Shown: piece by piece, positions 14,888-23,752 of the stretch | Position numbering within the stretch: the first letter of the stretch is position 1 | Layout: each line of letters begins with the position of its first letter | Assembly (NCBI GenBank): GCA_003598175.1 | Contig: QZKN01000012.1 | Span: 1 to 36,364 of the forward strand | DNA length: 36,364 bases | Reading direction: 5' to 3' | DNA from: Candidatus Omnitrophota bacterium | Lineage (GTDB): Bacteria > Hinthialibacterota > Hinthialibacteria > Hinthialibacterales > Hinthialibacteraceae | Made by a program: the position numbers and the translations under genes | Notes under the pieces: generated by a model | Told to the model about the DNA's origin: nothing | Databases searched by the model: none | Seen by the model: only the letters and a program-made list of their open reading frames with translations

Positions 14888-15946
14888 TCAACGTTGAATG
14901 GTTCCGCCCCCAATAATTTCATCCCCTCGCGAGACCACCAGCGCCTGCCCCGGCGCCGCTCCATACTGCGCTTCCTCGAATTCCAGAGCAAACGCAGCGG
15001 CATGAATCTCACCGACGATCGCCGCGGCCGGTCGATGCCGCGAACGAATTTGACCGAACACCCGCTCTCCCGTTTTGGGTTCGTGAATCCAGCGCGCCGC
15101 CGTGGCCCTTACCTCCCTCGCCGCCAGCTCCTCCTTGCGGCCAACGATCAACGTATTGGTTTGTGGATCGATGGCGCACACGTAATAAGGCCCCCCGCTC
15201 AAGCCCAATCCCTGCCGCTGCCCCACCGTATAATACGCCGCCCCCTTATGCTCGCCCAAACAATTCCCGCTTCGATCCCGAATCGGTCCCTTCTCGACGC
15301 GCATGTAATCGCTCAGAAACTCGTGATAGGACCGCCCCAACGTAAAACAGATTTCCTGGCTGTCCGCCTTCTCCGCCGTCGCCAGATTCAACCGCCCGGC
15401 AATCGATCGCACCTCCTCCTTCTTCAAACCGCCCAATGGAAAAAGCAAAGTCTTCAACAATTCCCTGCGGACGCCGTACAAAAAGTAACTTTGGTCCTTT
15501 TCGCGACAGACGGCGCGATAAAGATGCGGCGCTCCTTCTCCATCCGATTCCACCCGCGCGTAATGCCCCGTCGCCGCATACTCGCAATCCCACTGCCGCC
15601 CCAATTCCATCGCTTCCTCGAAACGAACGAAGGAATTGCAATACACGCAGGGATTGGGCGTCAATCCCGCCTGATAACTGCGAATGAACGGAACGATCAC
15701 CTGCCGATGAAACGCTTCGGCGGTGTTGATGGTGTAATGCGGAATCCCCAAATGTGCCGCGACCCGTTTGGCGTCGCGCACGTCGCCGAACGAGCAACAC
15801 CCCCCACTCCGTTGGCGCGTGGGCTTCACGTCCAATTGCTTCATCGTGACTCCCACGACGTTGTATCCTTGCTCCAACAACATCGCCCCCGCCACGCTGC
15901 TGTCCACGCCGCCGCTCATCAACAACAAAACATGTTTCTTCGCCAT
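14888..15946 (-). CDS. mnmA: tRNA-specific 2-thiouridylase
   Basis: 352 residues from the ATG at 15946. MnmA uses ATP and a relayed persulfide to thiolate U34 of Lys, Glu and Gln tRNAs in the cytoplasm. Seen are the PP-loop SGGVDSS (11-17) and TPNPCVYCN with catalytic C100. Also present are FLYGVRRELLKTLLFPLGGL and QEICF with the second catalytic C200. The C-terminal barrel is also present (YTVGQRQGLGLSGGPYYV). Length is normal for the family. An ATG three codons upstream (15955, MGVMAKK) is an equal alternative; neither has a strong ribosome binding site. It converges on the terminase with a 16-base gap that holds the palindrome TTCAACGTTGAA. Confidence 0.93.
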   Translation of the reverse strand: MAKKHVLLLMSGGVDSSVAGAMLLEQGYNVVGVTMKQLDVKPTRQRSGGCCSFGDVRDAKRVAAHLGIPHYTINTAEAFHRQVIVPFIRSYQAGLTPNPCVYCNSFVRFEEAMELGRQWDCEYAATGHYARVESDGEGAPHLYRAVCREKDQSYFLYGVRRELLKTLLFPLGGLKKEEVRSIAGRLNLATAEKADSQEICFTLGRSYHEFLSDYMRVEKGPIRDRSGNCLGEHKGAAYYTVGQRQGLGLSGGPYYVCAIDPQTNTLIVGRKEELAAREVRATAARWIHEPKTGERVFGQIRSRHRPAAAIVGEIHAAAFALEFEEAQYGAAPGQALVVSRGDEIIGGGTIQR

Positions 15947-16076
15947 AACGCCCATGAAAACGATTCTTTTTTCGATGATAATATTGTCGGCGAACAAAAT
16001 GGGGAGGGCAAGTCAATGAAAAATCAAAAGGAAGATCCGTTTCCTCTGCGATCGGATGTTCCTGCTTGTCATGACC

Positions 16077-16105
16077 TTGATAAATCGTGAAAACCAGGTT
16101 AACAT
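16077..16105 (+). promoter_or_regulatory. Sigma-70-type promoter for rpsF operon
   Basis: TTGATA (16077-16082), a 17-base spacer and TAACAT (16100-16105). It lies about 115 bases upstream of rpsF, with a structured leader in between. Match to consensus is 5/6 and 4/6. Confidence 0.55.
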
Positions 16106-16137
16106 TAATGGTTTGTATTTCCAATCCATGAGCAAAA

Positions 16138-16193
16138 ATGCCAAACCGTTTGCAACGGACGGCATACCTTCCTGCCCGAAGCGACATGCTTCG
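16138..16193 (+). promoter_or_regulatory. Structured 5' leader of rpsF, possible S6:S18 autoregulatory site
   Basis: Two hairpins are visible. In the first, ATGCC (16138) pairs with GGCAT (16161-16165) around an internal loop and an inner CCGTT/AACGG stem. The second is CGAAGC-GACAT-GCTTCG (16177-16193). They sit just before the AAAGGAGGT ribosome binding site. In many bacteria the S6:S18 complex binds its own mRNA leader; that this leader does so is inferred from position only. Confidence 0.4.
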
Positions 16194-16218
16194 AGCCAGA
16201 GACCAAAGGAGGTCTTTT

Positions 16219-16761
16219 ATGCAGTATGAAATGCTTTATATCATGTCCACTTCGCTCAATGAAGCGGACAGCGAGACGCTCGCCGGACAGATCAAGGAAA
16301 CGATCACCGGCGCCGGCGGCGTGATCACGAAAGACAGCCGCTGGGGAACCCGAAAACTGGCGTACGAAATCAAAAAACAGACCGAAGGATCCTACGTATA
16401 TCTGGAATTCGACGCCCCCCCTCATACGCCATCGCTGATCAACGAACTGATTCACACCCGCGTGGGAATTCTCCGCCATCTCGTCTTCCAGGTCCCCAAA
16501 ATCAAGCTGGTGCAGGACAGGATCGACGCGGAAAAACGGCAGAAGGAATTGGAAGCGGCGCAGAAAGAACGAGACGACGCCCGCGCCGCGGAAGAAGCCG
16601 CGCGCGCGCGCGCCGAAGCCGCCGCGCTGGAAGCGGCATCGGATAAGGAACCCACCGTTGCCGCAACGAATGCAGCCGGCGATCAACCCGCGGGGGATCG
16701 TTCCCATGCAATCGATGACGATTTCGATGACGATGATGTGGATGATTTTGACGACAAATAA
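16219..16761 (+). CDS. rpsF: 30S ribosomal protein S6 with long acidic C-terminal tail
   Basis: 180 residues. The S6 core is residues 1-~100: QYEMLYIMSTSL, then GGVITKDSRWGTRKLAYEIK, QTEGSYVYLEF and RHLVFQ. S6 binds S18 on the small-subunit platform. Bacterial S6 is usually 95-135 residues. Here a charged Ala/Glu/Arg helix (~105-150) and a strongly acidic end (DDDFDDDDVDDFDDK) are added. The start at 16219 is set by AAAGGAGGT six bases upstream; an earlier in-frame ATG at 16138 has no such site and lies in the leader hairpin. It is the first gene of rpsF-ssb-rpsR-rpsT. Confidence 0.92.
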   Translation: MQYEMLYIMSTSLNEADSETLAGQIKETITGAGGVITKDSRWGTRKLAYEIKKQTEGSYVYLEFDAPPHTPSLINELIHTRVGILRHLVFQVPKIKLVQDRIDAEKRQKELEAAQKERDDARAAEEAARARAEAAALEAASDKEPTVAATNAAGDQPAGDRSHAIDDDFDDDDVDDFDDK

Positions 16762-16798
16762 CGCAAAAAATTAACCATAAATCAAAGGAGCCGGCGCC

Positions 16799-17260
16799 AT
16801 GTTGAATCACATAGTCTTAATCGGGCGACTCGTCGCTGATCCTGATGTTCGCTACACACAAAGCGGAATCCAGGTTGCTAAAATATGTTTGGCCGTGGAT
16901 CGAAAATTCAAAAACGCAGCGGGCGAACGCGAAACCGATTTTATCAATGTCGTTGCCTGGCGAAAATTGGCCGAGTTGCTTGAAAAGTACATGAAAAAAG
17001 GCCGGCTCATCGCGGTGCAAGGCTCCCTACAATCTCGTAAGTATCAAACGAAGGAAGGGGAGAATCGCACGGCGTATGAAGTCCAGGCCGACGAAATCAA
17101 GTTTCTTGATTGGGGTGATCGACCCGGTTCGGGCGGCATCTCGTCCCCGCCGCCGCATACGGACGCGGACGTGCCGCCTTCCTCGTCACCCTCATCGTAT
17201 CCAAACGAGTATCCTCCCGCCGCCGCGGGACCGGATACCGATGATGATTTACCATTTTGA
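16799..17260 (+). CDS. ssb: Single-stranded DNA-binding protein
   Basis: 153 residues. The OB-fold (1-~108) starts LNHIVLIGRLVADPDVRYT, has WRKLAELLEKYMKKG and ends YEVQADEIKFL. A Pro/Ser-rich linker follows, and the protein ends in DDDLPF, the acidic tip through which SSB recruits replication and repair proteins. It coats single-stranded DNA as a tetramer. AAGGAG lies nine bases before the ATG. Its place between rpsF and rpsR is the classical bacterial arrangement. The gap to rpsF is 37 bases. Confidence 0.95.
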   Translation: MLNHIVLIGRLVADPDVRYTQSGIQVAKICLAVDRKFKNAAGERETDFINVVAWRKLAELLEKYMKKGRLIAVQGSLQSRKYQTKEGENRTAYEVQADEIKFLDWGDRPGSGGISSPPPHTDADVPPSSSPSSYPNEYPPAAAGPDTDDDLPF

Positions 17261-17284
17261 CCATAAAGCAGGAGACTATCTATC

Positions 17285-17596
17285 ATGAATGAATATAGAT
17301 CCCAAGGCAGTTCCAGTTCCCCGCGATCAAGCTATCGCTCCGCCCCCTCGAACGCCGGCCCCAAACGCCGACCGTTTCGCCGCAGCTTTCCCCGCCGGAA
17401 AGTGTGCCGTTTCTGCGCGGAGAAAGTGGTGTATATCGATTACAAAAACTACCGCATGTTGAAGGATTTTCTGACCGAACGAGGAAAAATCATCCCTCGC
17501 CGCATTTCCGGAAACTGCGCGCATCATCAGCGCATGTTGACGCGAGCGATCAAACGAGCGAGAAATATCGCGCTGATCTCCTTTATTCACCGATAA
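17285..17596 (+). CDS. rpsR: 30S ribosomal protein S18
   Basis: 103 residues. A basic, Ser/Pro/Arg-rich N-terminus of ~35 residues precedes the S18 core: [19 protein letters not shown], then [21 protein letters not shown] and [20 protein letters not shown]. The Cys pair (C-R-F-C) with later Cys and His residues suggests the zinc-binding (C+) form. S18 pairs with S6 on the platform of the small subunit. An AGGAG sequence precedes the ATG. The gap to ssb is 24 bases. rplI, which often follows rpsR, is not here; rpsT follows instead. Confidence 0.95.
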   Translation: MNEYRSQGSSSSPRSSYRSAPSNAGPKRRPFRRSFPRRKVCRFCAEKVVYIDYKNYRMLKDFLTERGKIIPRRISGNCAHHQRMLTRAIKRARNIALISFIHR

Positions 17597-17620
17597 AAAT
17601 TCTATTAGAAGGAAAAAACG

Positions 17621-17893
17621 ATGCCCAATCACAAAGCCGCTGAAAAAAGTTTACGCCAAAATGTAAAGCGTAGAGAACGCAACATCGCCGCCAAATCCCG
17701 ACTGCGCACGTTGACCAAAAAAGTGCGGCAATCGGTGACGGAAAACAATTCGACGACCGCCGAAGAAAATCTGCGCGCCATCATTTCTTCGCTGGATACC
17801 GCCGCCAAAAAGCACGTCATCCATCCTCGCAACGCCGCCAGAAAAAAATCTCGTTTGACGCGCCTCGTCAATTCGCTAAAAGATACGGTTTAA
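17621..17893 (+). CDS. rpsT: 30S ribosomal protein S20
   Basis: 90 residues, normal for S20. It begins MPNHKAAEKSLRQNVKRRER and has RLRTLTKKV, a helical centre and HPRNAARKKSRLTRLVNSL, the conserved 16S-rRNA-binding C-terminal part. It is a three-helix protein at the bottom of the 30S body. GAAGGA lies upstream of the ATG; the gap to rpsR is 24 bases. An intrinsic terminator follows 20 bases after the stop, so it is the last gene of the operon. Confidence 0.94.
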   Translation: MPNHKAAEKSLRQNVKRRERNIAAKSRLRTLTKKVRQSVTENNSTTAEENLRAIISSLDTAAKKHVIHPRNAARKKSRLTRLVNSLKDTV

Positions 17894-17912
17894 TCCGCAA
17901 GAAAACCGATCC

Positions 17913-17950
17913 GACCACACCGGAAAATTTTTTCCGGTGTGGTCTTTATT
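17913..17950 (+). terminator. Intrinsic terminator of the rpsF-ssb-rpsR-rpsT operon
   Basis: GACCACACCGGAAAA (17913-17927) pairs perfectly with TTTTCCGGTGTGGTC (17930-17944), followed by TTTATT. Long GC-containing stem, minimal loop, T-rich tail. Confidence 0.85.
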
Positions 17951-18110
17951 CCGGCGGCGTGGTGTATGGGTGGTGGTTCCGAATCATTCAAATAACGGCG
18001 TCTCCATGACCGGTGCGGATGGGATCGGATCGTGCGCACTCGGATATCACGTCGCCTTTTCATATCGCGTGCTTCTGCCAATCGATTTTGAAACAAGTAA
18101 AATTAACATC

Positions 18111-18138
18111 TTGCGTTTTTCGTGAAGAATGGTATTCT
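18111..18138 (+). promoter_or_regulatory. Sigma-70-type promoter for ispD-ispE
   Basis: TTGCGT (18111-18116), a 16-base spacer and TATTCT (18133-18138), about 50 bases before the ispD start. It is the best match in the gap after the rpsT terminator. Confidence 0.45.
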
Positions 18139-18187
18139 ATTGACCACGTTTGTTCGCGCGTGAATCCAATAACCTGTGAGAAGGATC

Positions 18188-18889
18188 ATGATACAAATCC
18201 GTTCCGCCGCGGCGGTGCTGGTTGCCGCGGGAAACAGCCGACGGATGAAAGGGAATACCAATAAGGTCCTGGAATTATTGAACAACAGGCCGATTCTTTC
18301 CTATTCCCTCGAGGCGTTTCAACGCAATGCGATCGTGCAAACGGTGACGGTGGTGTGCCGGGAGGAAGACCGCTCCGCCATCGCGCGGATCATCCGCGCA
18401 TTCTGCCCGAAAGCAGAGGGACACATAACAATCGGCGGCGCGGAGCGATTCGACTCCGTCAAAAACGGACTTGAATATCTCTATCCGTTTCAACCGGATG
18501 CCGTATTGATTCACGACGCCGCGCGGCCGTTTTTACGGCAGCGATTCATCGCCGATTCGGTGGACGCCTTGACCCGGGTCTCCGCCTGTCTGGTCGGAGT
18601 GGCGGTCAAAGATACCGTCAAGGAAACGGACGAAAATGGAACCGTGACGCGAACGCACGAACGGAACCGGCTCCGGCTCGCACAAACGCCGCAAACGTTT
18701 CGCTATATGGATATCCTGCAAGCCTATCGCGCCGTAACGCCTCCCCCCTATCCCACCGACGACGCCGCCGTGTTTGAAATGACGGGAGGAACGGTTCGAA
18801 TGGTGGAAGGTTCCTACGAAAATATCAAAATAACCACGCCGGAAGATTTGATTATGGCGGAATCTTTGTTGAAATGGATTGAACCATGA
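18188..18889 (+). CDS. ispD: 2-C-methyl-D-erythritol 4-phosphate cytidylyltransferase
   Basis: 233 residues. IspD transfers CMP from CTP to MEP in the non-mevalonate isoprenoid pathway. Seen are the nucleotide loop VLVAAGNSRRMKG with NKVLELL, GGAERFDSVKNGL, IHDAARPF, then AQTPQTFRY and DDAAVFE, and the end PEDLIMAESLL. The ATG at 18188 follows GAGAAGG at good spacing; a GTG at 18176 is an unlikely alternative. The last bases overlap ispE (ATGA), giving translational coupling with the next-but-one enzyme of the pathway. Confidence 0.93.
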   Translation: MIQIRSAAAVLVAAGNSRRMKGNTNKVLELLNNRPILSYSLEAFQRNAIVQTVTVVCREEDRSAIARIIRAFCPKAEGHITIGGAERFDSVKNGLEYLYPFQPDAVLIHDAARPFLRQRFIADSVDALTRVSACLVGVAVKDTVKETDENGTVTRTHERNRLRLAQTPQTFRYMDILQAYRAVTPPPYPTDDAAVFEMTGGTVRMVEGSYENIKITTPEDLIMAESLLKWIEP

Positions 18890-19758
18890 ATACCGCGACG
18901 ATCTTTTCCCACGCAAAAGTCAATCTGTTTCTCGACATTCAAGACCGTAGAAGCGACGGGTATCACAATCTCGTGATGGTGAATGCCAAATTATCTCTGC
19001 ATGACACAATCACCTGTGAATGGCGGGACGGTCATCAAATTTCCCTTCTCTGCGATGATCCCGCATTGCCGACGGATGATCGCAACCTGGCGGTGCGAGC
19101 GACACAACGTTTTTTCGAACAAACCAAAAAGCACAAAAGCATTACGATTCGATTGGAGAAACGAATCCCGATCGGCGCGGGATTGGGAGGCGGCAGCAGC
19201 AATGCCGCGTCGATGTTGATTCTATTGAATGAATTATTCCGTTTCCCTTTATCGAAAGAGGAACTGAAGGGCATAGCCGCCGGAATCGGCGCGGACGTGC
19301 CCTTTTTCCTCGAAAGCGGATGTTGTTTCGTCACCGGGATCGGCGACAATGTCATTTCGGTGTCCGTTCATGCGATCGCCAAATGGAAACCCATTTATAC
19401 CGTGCTGTGCACACCTTCAGAAACGGTCTCAACAAAAGATGCCTATGCTTTGTGGGATCAGACAGATAACAATATCAATCAAACCCCATCATCTTTGTTG
19501 AATGCATTGATTGAAGGCGATTTCCATGCGATTCCCGACAGGATGTTCAACGCCTTCGAGCAGGTGATTTATCCGGCGTATGATGGCATTCGATCCGCGT
19601 ATGAGACCTTTTGCGCGGTCAGTCCCACGCGCCCGTTGCTGTCCGGATCGGGATCGAATCTGTTCAGCTTGCACATGAAAAAAACCGAAGCTACTCAGGT
19701 TGCGTCGAAGCTGAATAAGAAAGGTTACACTACCTTTATCGGGGAATTAATGTTGTAA
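18886..19758 (+). CDS. ispE: 4-diphosphocytidyl-2-C-methyl-D-erythritol kinase
   Basis: 290 residues, a GHMP-family kinase that phosphorylates CDP-ME in the MEP pathway. Seen are AKVNLFLDI with the substrate-site K11, the ATP loop PIGAGLGGGSSNAA (95-108), GADVPFF with D137, and the late LLSGSGSNLF motif. The ATG overlaps the ispD stop by four bases. ispD and ispE together indicate a MEP-pathway bacterium. dnaG follows after 113 bases that contain its own promoter. Confidence 0.94.
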   Translation: MNTATIFSHAKVNLFLDIQDRRSDGYHNLVMVNAKLSLHDTITCEWRDGHQISLLCDDPALPTDDRNLAVRATQRFFEQTKKHKSITIRLEKRIPIGAGLGGGSSNAASMLILLNELFRFPLSKEELKGIAAGIGADVPFFLESGCCFVTGIGDNVISVSVHAIAKWKPIYTVLCTPSETVSTKDAYALWDQTDNNINQTPSSLLNALIEGDFHAIPDRMFNAFEQVIYPAYDGIRSAYETFCAVSPTRPLLSGSGSNLFSLHMKKTEATQVASKLNKKGYTTFIGELML

Positions 19759-19784
19759 TTTGTGAAGAAGCCGTCGCATTCCAA

Positions 19785-19812
19785 GCGACAATCGATTGAG
19801 AGTGTGTATAAT
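19785..19812 (+). promoter_or_regulatory. Promoter for dnaG
   Basis: GCGACA (19785-19790), a 16-base spacer and a perfect TATAAT (19807-19812), 59 bases before the dnaG ATG. Confidence 0.5.
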
Positions 19813-19871
19813 AGGAATGTTGAATGCTCGTCAGGCTCGCAAGGAGCGGCGATTGAAATGGAGTTTGAGGG

Positions 19872-21701
19872 ATGGCGCAGACGGATCAGGTCAAGGAAGA
19901 AATCCTCAACAAAGCGGATATCGCCGAAATTGTTTCCCAATATGTGCAATTGAAACAACGAGGCGGCCGGCTTTTCGGTTTGTGTCCTTTTCATAAGGAA
20001 AAGACGCCTTCCTTCAGCGTCAATCCGGAAAATCAGTTTTTCCATTGTTTCGGGTGCGGAAAAGGGGGAAACGTATTCGATTTCGTGATGGGCGTGGAGA
20101 ACCTCACGTTTCCCGAAGCGAAGCGATTTCTCGCCAACAAACTCGGAATCCGTTATGAAGAGTATTCCTCACAGGAAAAAACCCATCGCGAGATCGATCG
20201 CTATCAGGTCATGGATCATGCGGCGCAACTGTTCGCCAATTGGCTGCAATCCGACGAAGCGGCGAAAGCCTACGTTCTGTCCCGCGGCATCAGCGAGCAG
20301 GATATGCGGCAATATGGATTGGGATATGCGCCGAACGCCTGGGATTCCCTGCGTTCGGCTTTGCTCAAACGGGGATTTCCCGTGGAGGTGCAGAACGAAC
20401 TGGGTTTGATCATACCGCGGCAATCCGGCGAAGGATATTATGACCGTTTTCGGCATCGCATCATGTTTCCCATCCGCAATACGCTGGGCCGCGTCATTGC
20501 GTTCGGCGGGCGGGCGCTGAATCCGGAAGAGCCGGCGAAATATCTCAACAGCAACGAAACTTCCATTTTTAATAAATCCAAAACGTTGTATTTATTGGAT
20601 CGAGCCAAACACCACATCAAAGAGAAAGGCGTGGTGATCGTCGAGGGGTATATGGACGCCATCGCATTGCACATGCGCGGTTTTCAACAGGCAGTGGCAA
20701 CGCTGGGAACGGCGTTGACGAAGGAACATCTCTCCATCCTCAAGCGATACACGAACTCGTTTACGGTTTTATATGACGGCGACAACGCCGGCGTCAATGC
20801 GGCGAACCGTGGCGTCGAAACCTGCTTCGACGCGGGCATGGCGGTGCGCATCGCGCTGCTGCCGGAAGGGGAGGATCCCGACGATTTTCTAAAAAAACGC
20901 GGAGCGGAAGAATTGCAATTGCTGCTGGATTCAGCCTGGGAAGGATTCGATTTTTATTTGTCGCGCATTGTGAAACAACACGATCCTACCACGCCGAAAG
21001 GCAAAGCGGAAATCGTACGGGAAATGATACCGCTGCTCACGAAAGTCTCGGAAACATTTATCCGTAAAGACTATATTCGCCTGTTGACGCAACGCATCGG
21101 CAGCGAAGTGCATTTGGTCGAGGACTACGTGCAGCGAGCAGTGCGCAAGGCCGCGCTTTCGAGCCGGAAAGACGGAGAATCCGCTCCCGCGCCGCCTCCC
21201 GCCGTCAAAGAAGCGGATAAAGGGCTTACGAATTTAAAAAAGGCCTTGATTCGTTTGCTGGCGTATCATCAAGGATTGTTCACGCCGGCGGGATTGAATT
21301 CCGTGGGAAAACCGCGCGTGTTTTCCGAAACGGATTTGCAGGAAACCATTCCATCCTGTCTGGAATCGCTGCAAGAGGAAACGCTTTACGACCGCCTGTT
21401 GGCGGGGATTCTGCAACGAGCCGCGGCGGCGGGAAATACCGCCGCCGCTCAACTGGCATCCATCTTTCCCGACGCCGGTGAATTGTCCGCATTCATTTCC
21501 GTGACGGAAGCGGAGCCGCTGCCGACGACGGAAAAAGGATTTCAAAAACTCTATCGCGATGTCATGGACGGTTTGCGCTTACGAGCGGAAAAGAAACGAC
21601 GCAAGGAATTGATGATCCAGGCGAACGGAGATTACCGCGCCGCGCCGTTCCGTGAAATCGACACCCTGTTATTTGCGAGAGGAAGAATAAAAGAACCGTG
21701 A
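19872..21701 (+). CDS. dnaG: DNA primase
   Basis: 609 residues; makes RNA primers at the replication fork with DnaB helicase. The zinc finger is C38-H41-C59-C62 (CPFH...CFGC). The RNA-polymerase/Toprim core has DRFRHRIMFPIRN, VEGYMDAIALH (E258) and YDGDNAG (D302, D304), followed by EGEDPDDFL. The C-terminal ~200 residues form the helicase-interaction domain and are less conserved. The length is normal. A GGAG sits upstream of the ATG. The stop overlaps the next gene's GTG by four bases. rpoD, the usual downstream partner, is absent here. Confidence 0.95.
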   Translation: MAQTDQVKEEILNKADIAEIVSQYVQLKQRGGRLFGLCPFHKEKTPSFSVNPENQFFHCFGCGKGGNVFDFVMGVENLTFPEAKRFLANKLGIRYEEYSSQEKTHREIDRYQVMDHAAQLFANWLQSDEAAKAYVLSRGISEQDMRQYGLGYAPNAWDSLRSALLKRGFPVEVQNELGLIIPRQSGEGYYDRFRHRIMFPIRNTLGRVIAFGGRALNPEEPAKYLNSNETSIFNKSKTLYLLDRAKHHIKEKGVVIVEGYMDAIALHMRGFQQAVATLGTALTKEHLSILKRYTNSFTVLYDGDNAGVNAANRGVETCFDAGMAVRIALLPEGEDPDDFLKKRGAEELQLLLDSAWEGFDFYLSRIVKQHDPTTPKGKAEIVREMIPLLTKVSETFIRKDYIRLLTQRIGSEVHLVEDYVQRAVRKAALSSRKDGESAPAPPPAVKEADKGLTNLKKALIRLLAYHQGLFTPAGLNSVGKPRVFSETDLQETIPSCLESLQEETLYDRLLAGILQRAAAAGNTAAAQLASIFPDAGELSAFISVTEAEPLPTTEKGFQKLYRDVMDGLRLRAEKKRRKELMIQANGDYRAAPFREIDTLLFARGRIKEP

Positions 21702-23680
21702 ATCTTCAAGAACTTTTTCAAACGCTGGTTCAAATGACGTCCGCCGATGTTGTTTTTGAACACATACGAGAAATCCAACAAACCAATCGCGGGTCCTCGT
21801 TCCGCCAGTATGAACGAACCGCCGATTCTGTTGTGGAGAAAATCAAGGAAATCGGCCTGGAAGCGGAGCGGATCGATCTGCCCGCGGACGGCGAGACGAA
21901 ATTCGGCGACGCCGTGATGCCGCTTGCGTGGCATTGCGACGAGGCGGAAGTGGAAATCACGCAGCCCACGCCGACGCCGTTGGGAAATTATCGGGATCAT
22001 CCGCATCTGGTCGGGATGTGGTCGCCGGACACGCCGGAGGAAGGCATGGAGGCGGACGTGGTCATTTTGGAATCCGGCGACGCTTCCGAACTGGAAAAAA
22101 TGCAGGTCGAGGGGAAGTGGGTTTACACCCCGCGCCGGTTTCGCGACATCCGGCGGGAAGCGGCGCGTTTGGGAGCGGTCGGCGTCATCAGCAGCGGGCT
22201 GCTTCATCCGACAAGCAAAACGGATACGCAATGGATCGGCGCGAACACGGACATACCGGGCGGGTGGGGAACGCAAAAAAAGGAAAAACCACTGATCGCG
22301 TTGTCGATTGCGCCCGAACAAGGAGAACAGCTGGCGCGGATGGCGGCGGAGGGAACCGTTCGCGTACGGGCAAAGATCAAAGCCGAACTGTATGCGGGAA
22401 CGCTGCCGATGATTACGGCAACGATTCCGGGGCGGGAGAGCGAACAGGAAGTCCTGCTTCTGGCGCCGTTGTATGGGCCGGGCGCCCATTATCCCGCGGC
22501 GGGCGCAGCGGTTCTGATCGAATGCGCGCGCGTGTTGAAGCGGCTGATCGATTCGACGACGACAAACCGTTCCCGCCGCGCCATTCGCTTTTTGTGGGCG
22601 CCGAAATTGTATGGCGCGATGGCCTACGTCTATCAACGGAAGGAATTTCTGGATCGCACCTTATTTGCCCTGGTTTTGGAAACGGGAGCGGGAAATCCGG
22701 ATATTTCGTGGTGCCGATGGAGTTATCGTCCCTCGCCGGTGATGTTTCGCCATTTTACGGACGGCGTCGGTTGGACCATCTGTCAGGAATATCTCGCGGC
22801 GTATCGTCCGCAGCGATTCTGTGAGTTGCGGCCGTTCTCGCTGCACGCGGACGTTTTTTACAACGATCCCGCCATCGGCGTTTCCACGCACTGGCTGACG
22901 GGCGGCGCCGATGAGGAATGCAAACACACGAGCGCGGATCGCGTGGAAACGGTGGATCGCCGGTCCTGTATCGATCTGACCGTGGCCGTGTCGGCACTAC
23001 TTCATCATTTGGCGGGAGCGGGTAAGGGAGAAATGACCCAATATGCTTTTTGGAATTATCAATTGGCGCACGACCGGCTGCATGAGGATCTGGATCACTA
23101 CCTGTCTCTCATCGCGGACGCCAAAACGCAGCAGGATTTGTCGGATATCCATACCCAGGTTCTTGCGCGGCTTCCCCTGCGCGTGAATCTTGAATCCCGT
23201 CTATTACAATCGTTGGAAACTCTCACGGCCAACGCCGCCGATACGGCGGAATGGGTCGTCGTGCAGGAATTGCTGGGGGCGCTGAAGAATGCGGGAGAAT
23301 CGGCGCAGACTCTCGTTCGCCACGCGCTGGAAAACCGAGCCGGTCAACTGGGTCTTTCGTTTTCTTACCCGGATCGACTCGAAGCCCGGATCGGCGACGA
23401 ACGCATTCCGATTCCGGACGGCAACGCATTGGGAACGATCACGCTCGATGCGATTCCCTATGAGGAATGGACCGCGCCGGTGAAAACTTCTCCCCGCAAC
23501 AATTTGCCTTACATTCTTTCGTGGTGGCTGGTTGACGAGAAGCGCACGATTGGTGAAATCGAAGATATCGTTCGCCTGGAAACGGACCGTTATCGTGAAT
23601 GCGTTCCCGCCTGGTTCACGTTTCTGCAAAAGCATGGTTATATTGTTTTTCAGGAAGCGGGAGGACAGACGGATTCGTAA
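21698..23680 (+). CDS. M28-like aminopeptidase-fold protein with lost metal ligands
   Basis: 660 residues. A PA-like insert (~105-240, with GKWVYTPRRF and GAVGVISSG) lies within an M28/DUF4910-like alpha-beta fold. The family's zinc segment (HxxHP..GANDNASG) appears here as APLYGPGAHYPAAG (256-269), and the usual Pro-Glu of FLW.PE is Pro-Lys (K303). Only HTSAD near residue 410 keeps its metal-type His. Peptidase activity is therefore doubtful. The C-terminal ~200 residues are helical with a winged-helix-like end (TIGEIEDIVRLE). There is no signal peptide, so a cytoplasmic location is expected. The GTG start overlaps the dnaG stop (GTGA), indicating translational coupling. Confidence 0.65.
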   Translation: MNLQELFQTLVQMTSADVVFEHIREIQQTNRGSSFRQYERTADSVVEKIKEIGLEAERIDLPADGETKFGDAVMPLAWHCDEAEVEITQPTPTPLGNYRDHPHLVGMWSPDTPEEGMEADVVILESGDASELEKMQVEGKWVYTPRRFRDIRREAARLGAVGVISSGLLHPTSKTDTQWIGANTDIPGGWGTQKKEKPLIALSIAPEQGEQLARMAAEGTVRVRAKIKAELYAGTLPMITATIPGRESEQEVLLLAPLYGPGAHYPAAGAAVLIECARVLKRLIDSTTTNRSRRAIRFLWAPKLYGAMAYVYQRKEFLDRTLFALVLETGAGNPDISWCRWSYRPSPVMFRHFTDGVGWTICQEYLAAYRPQRFCELRPFSLHADVFYNDPAIGVSTHWLTGGADEECKHTSADRVETVDRRSCIDLTVAVSALLHHLAGAGKGEMTQYAFWNYQLAHDRLHEDLDHYLSLIADAKTQQDLSDIHTQVLARLPLRVNLESRLLQSLETLTANAADTAEWVVVQELLGALKNAGESAQTLVRHALENRAGQLGLSFSYPDRLEARIGDERIPIPDGNALGTITLDAIPYEEWTAPVKTSPRNNLPYILSWWLVDEKRTIGEIEDIVRLETDRYRECVPAWFTFLQKHGYIVFQEAGGQTDS

Positions 23681-23752
23681 GTATTTTCGAAATTTTAGAT
23701 GAGAATCATGATTCTTTTGCATATGGAAACGTCGGTTTCCTATTGTTGGAGC

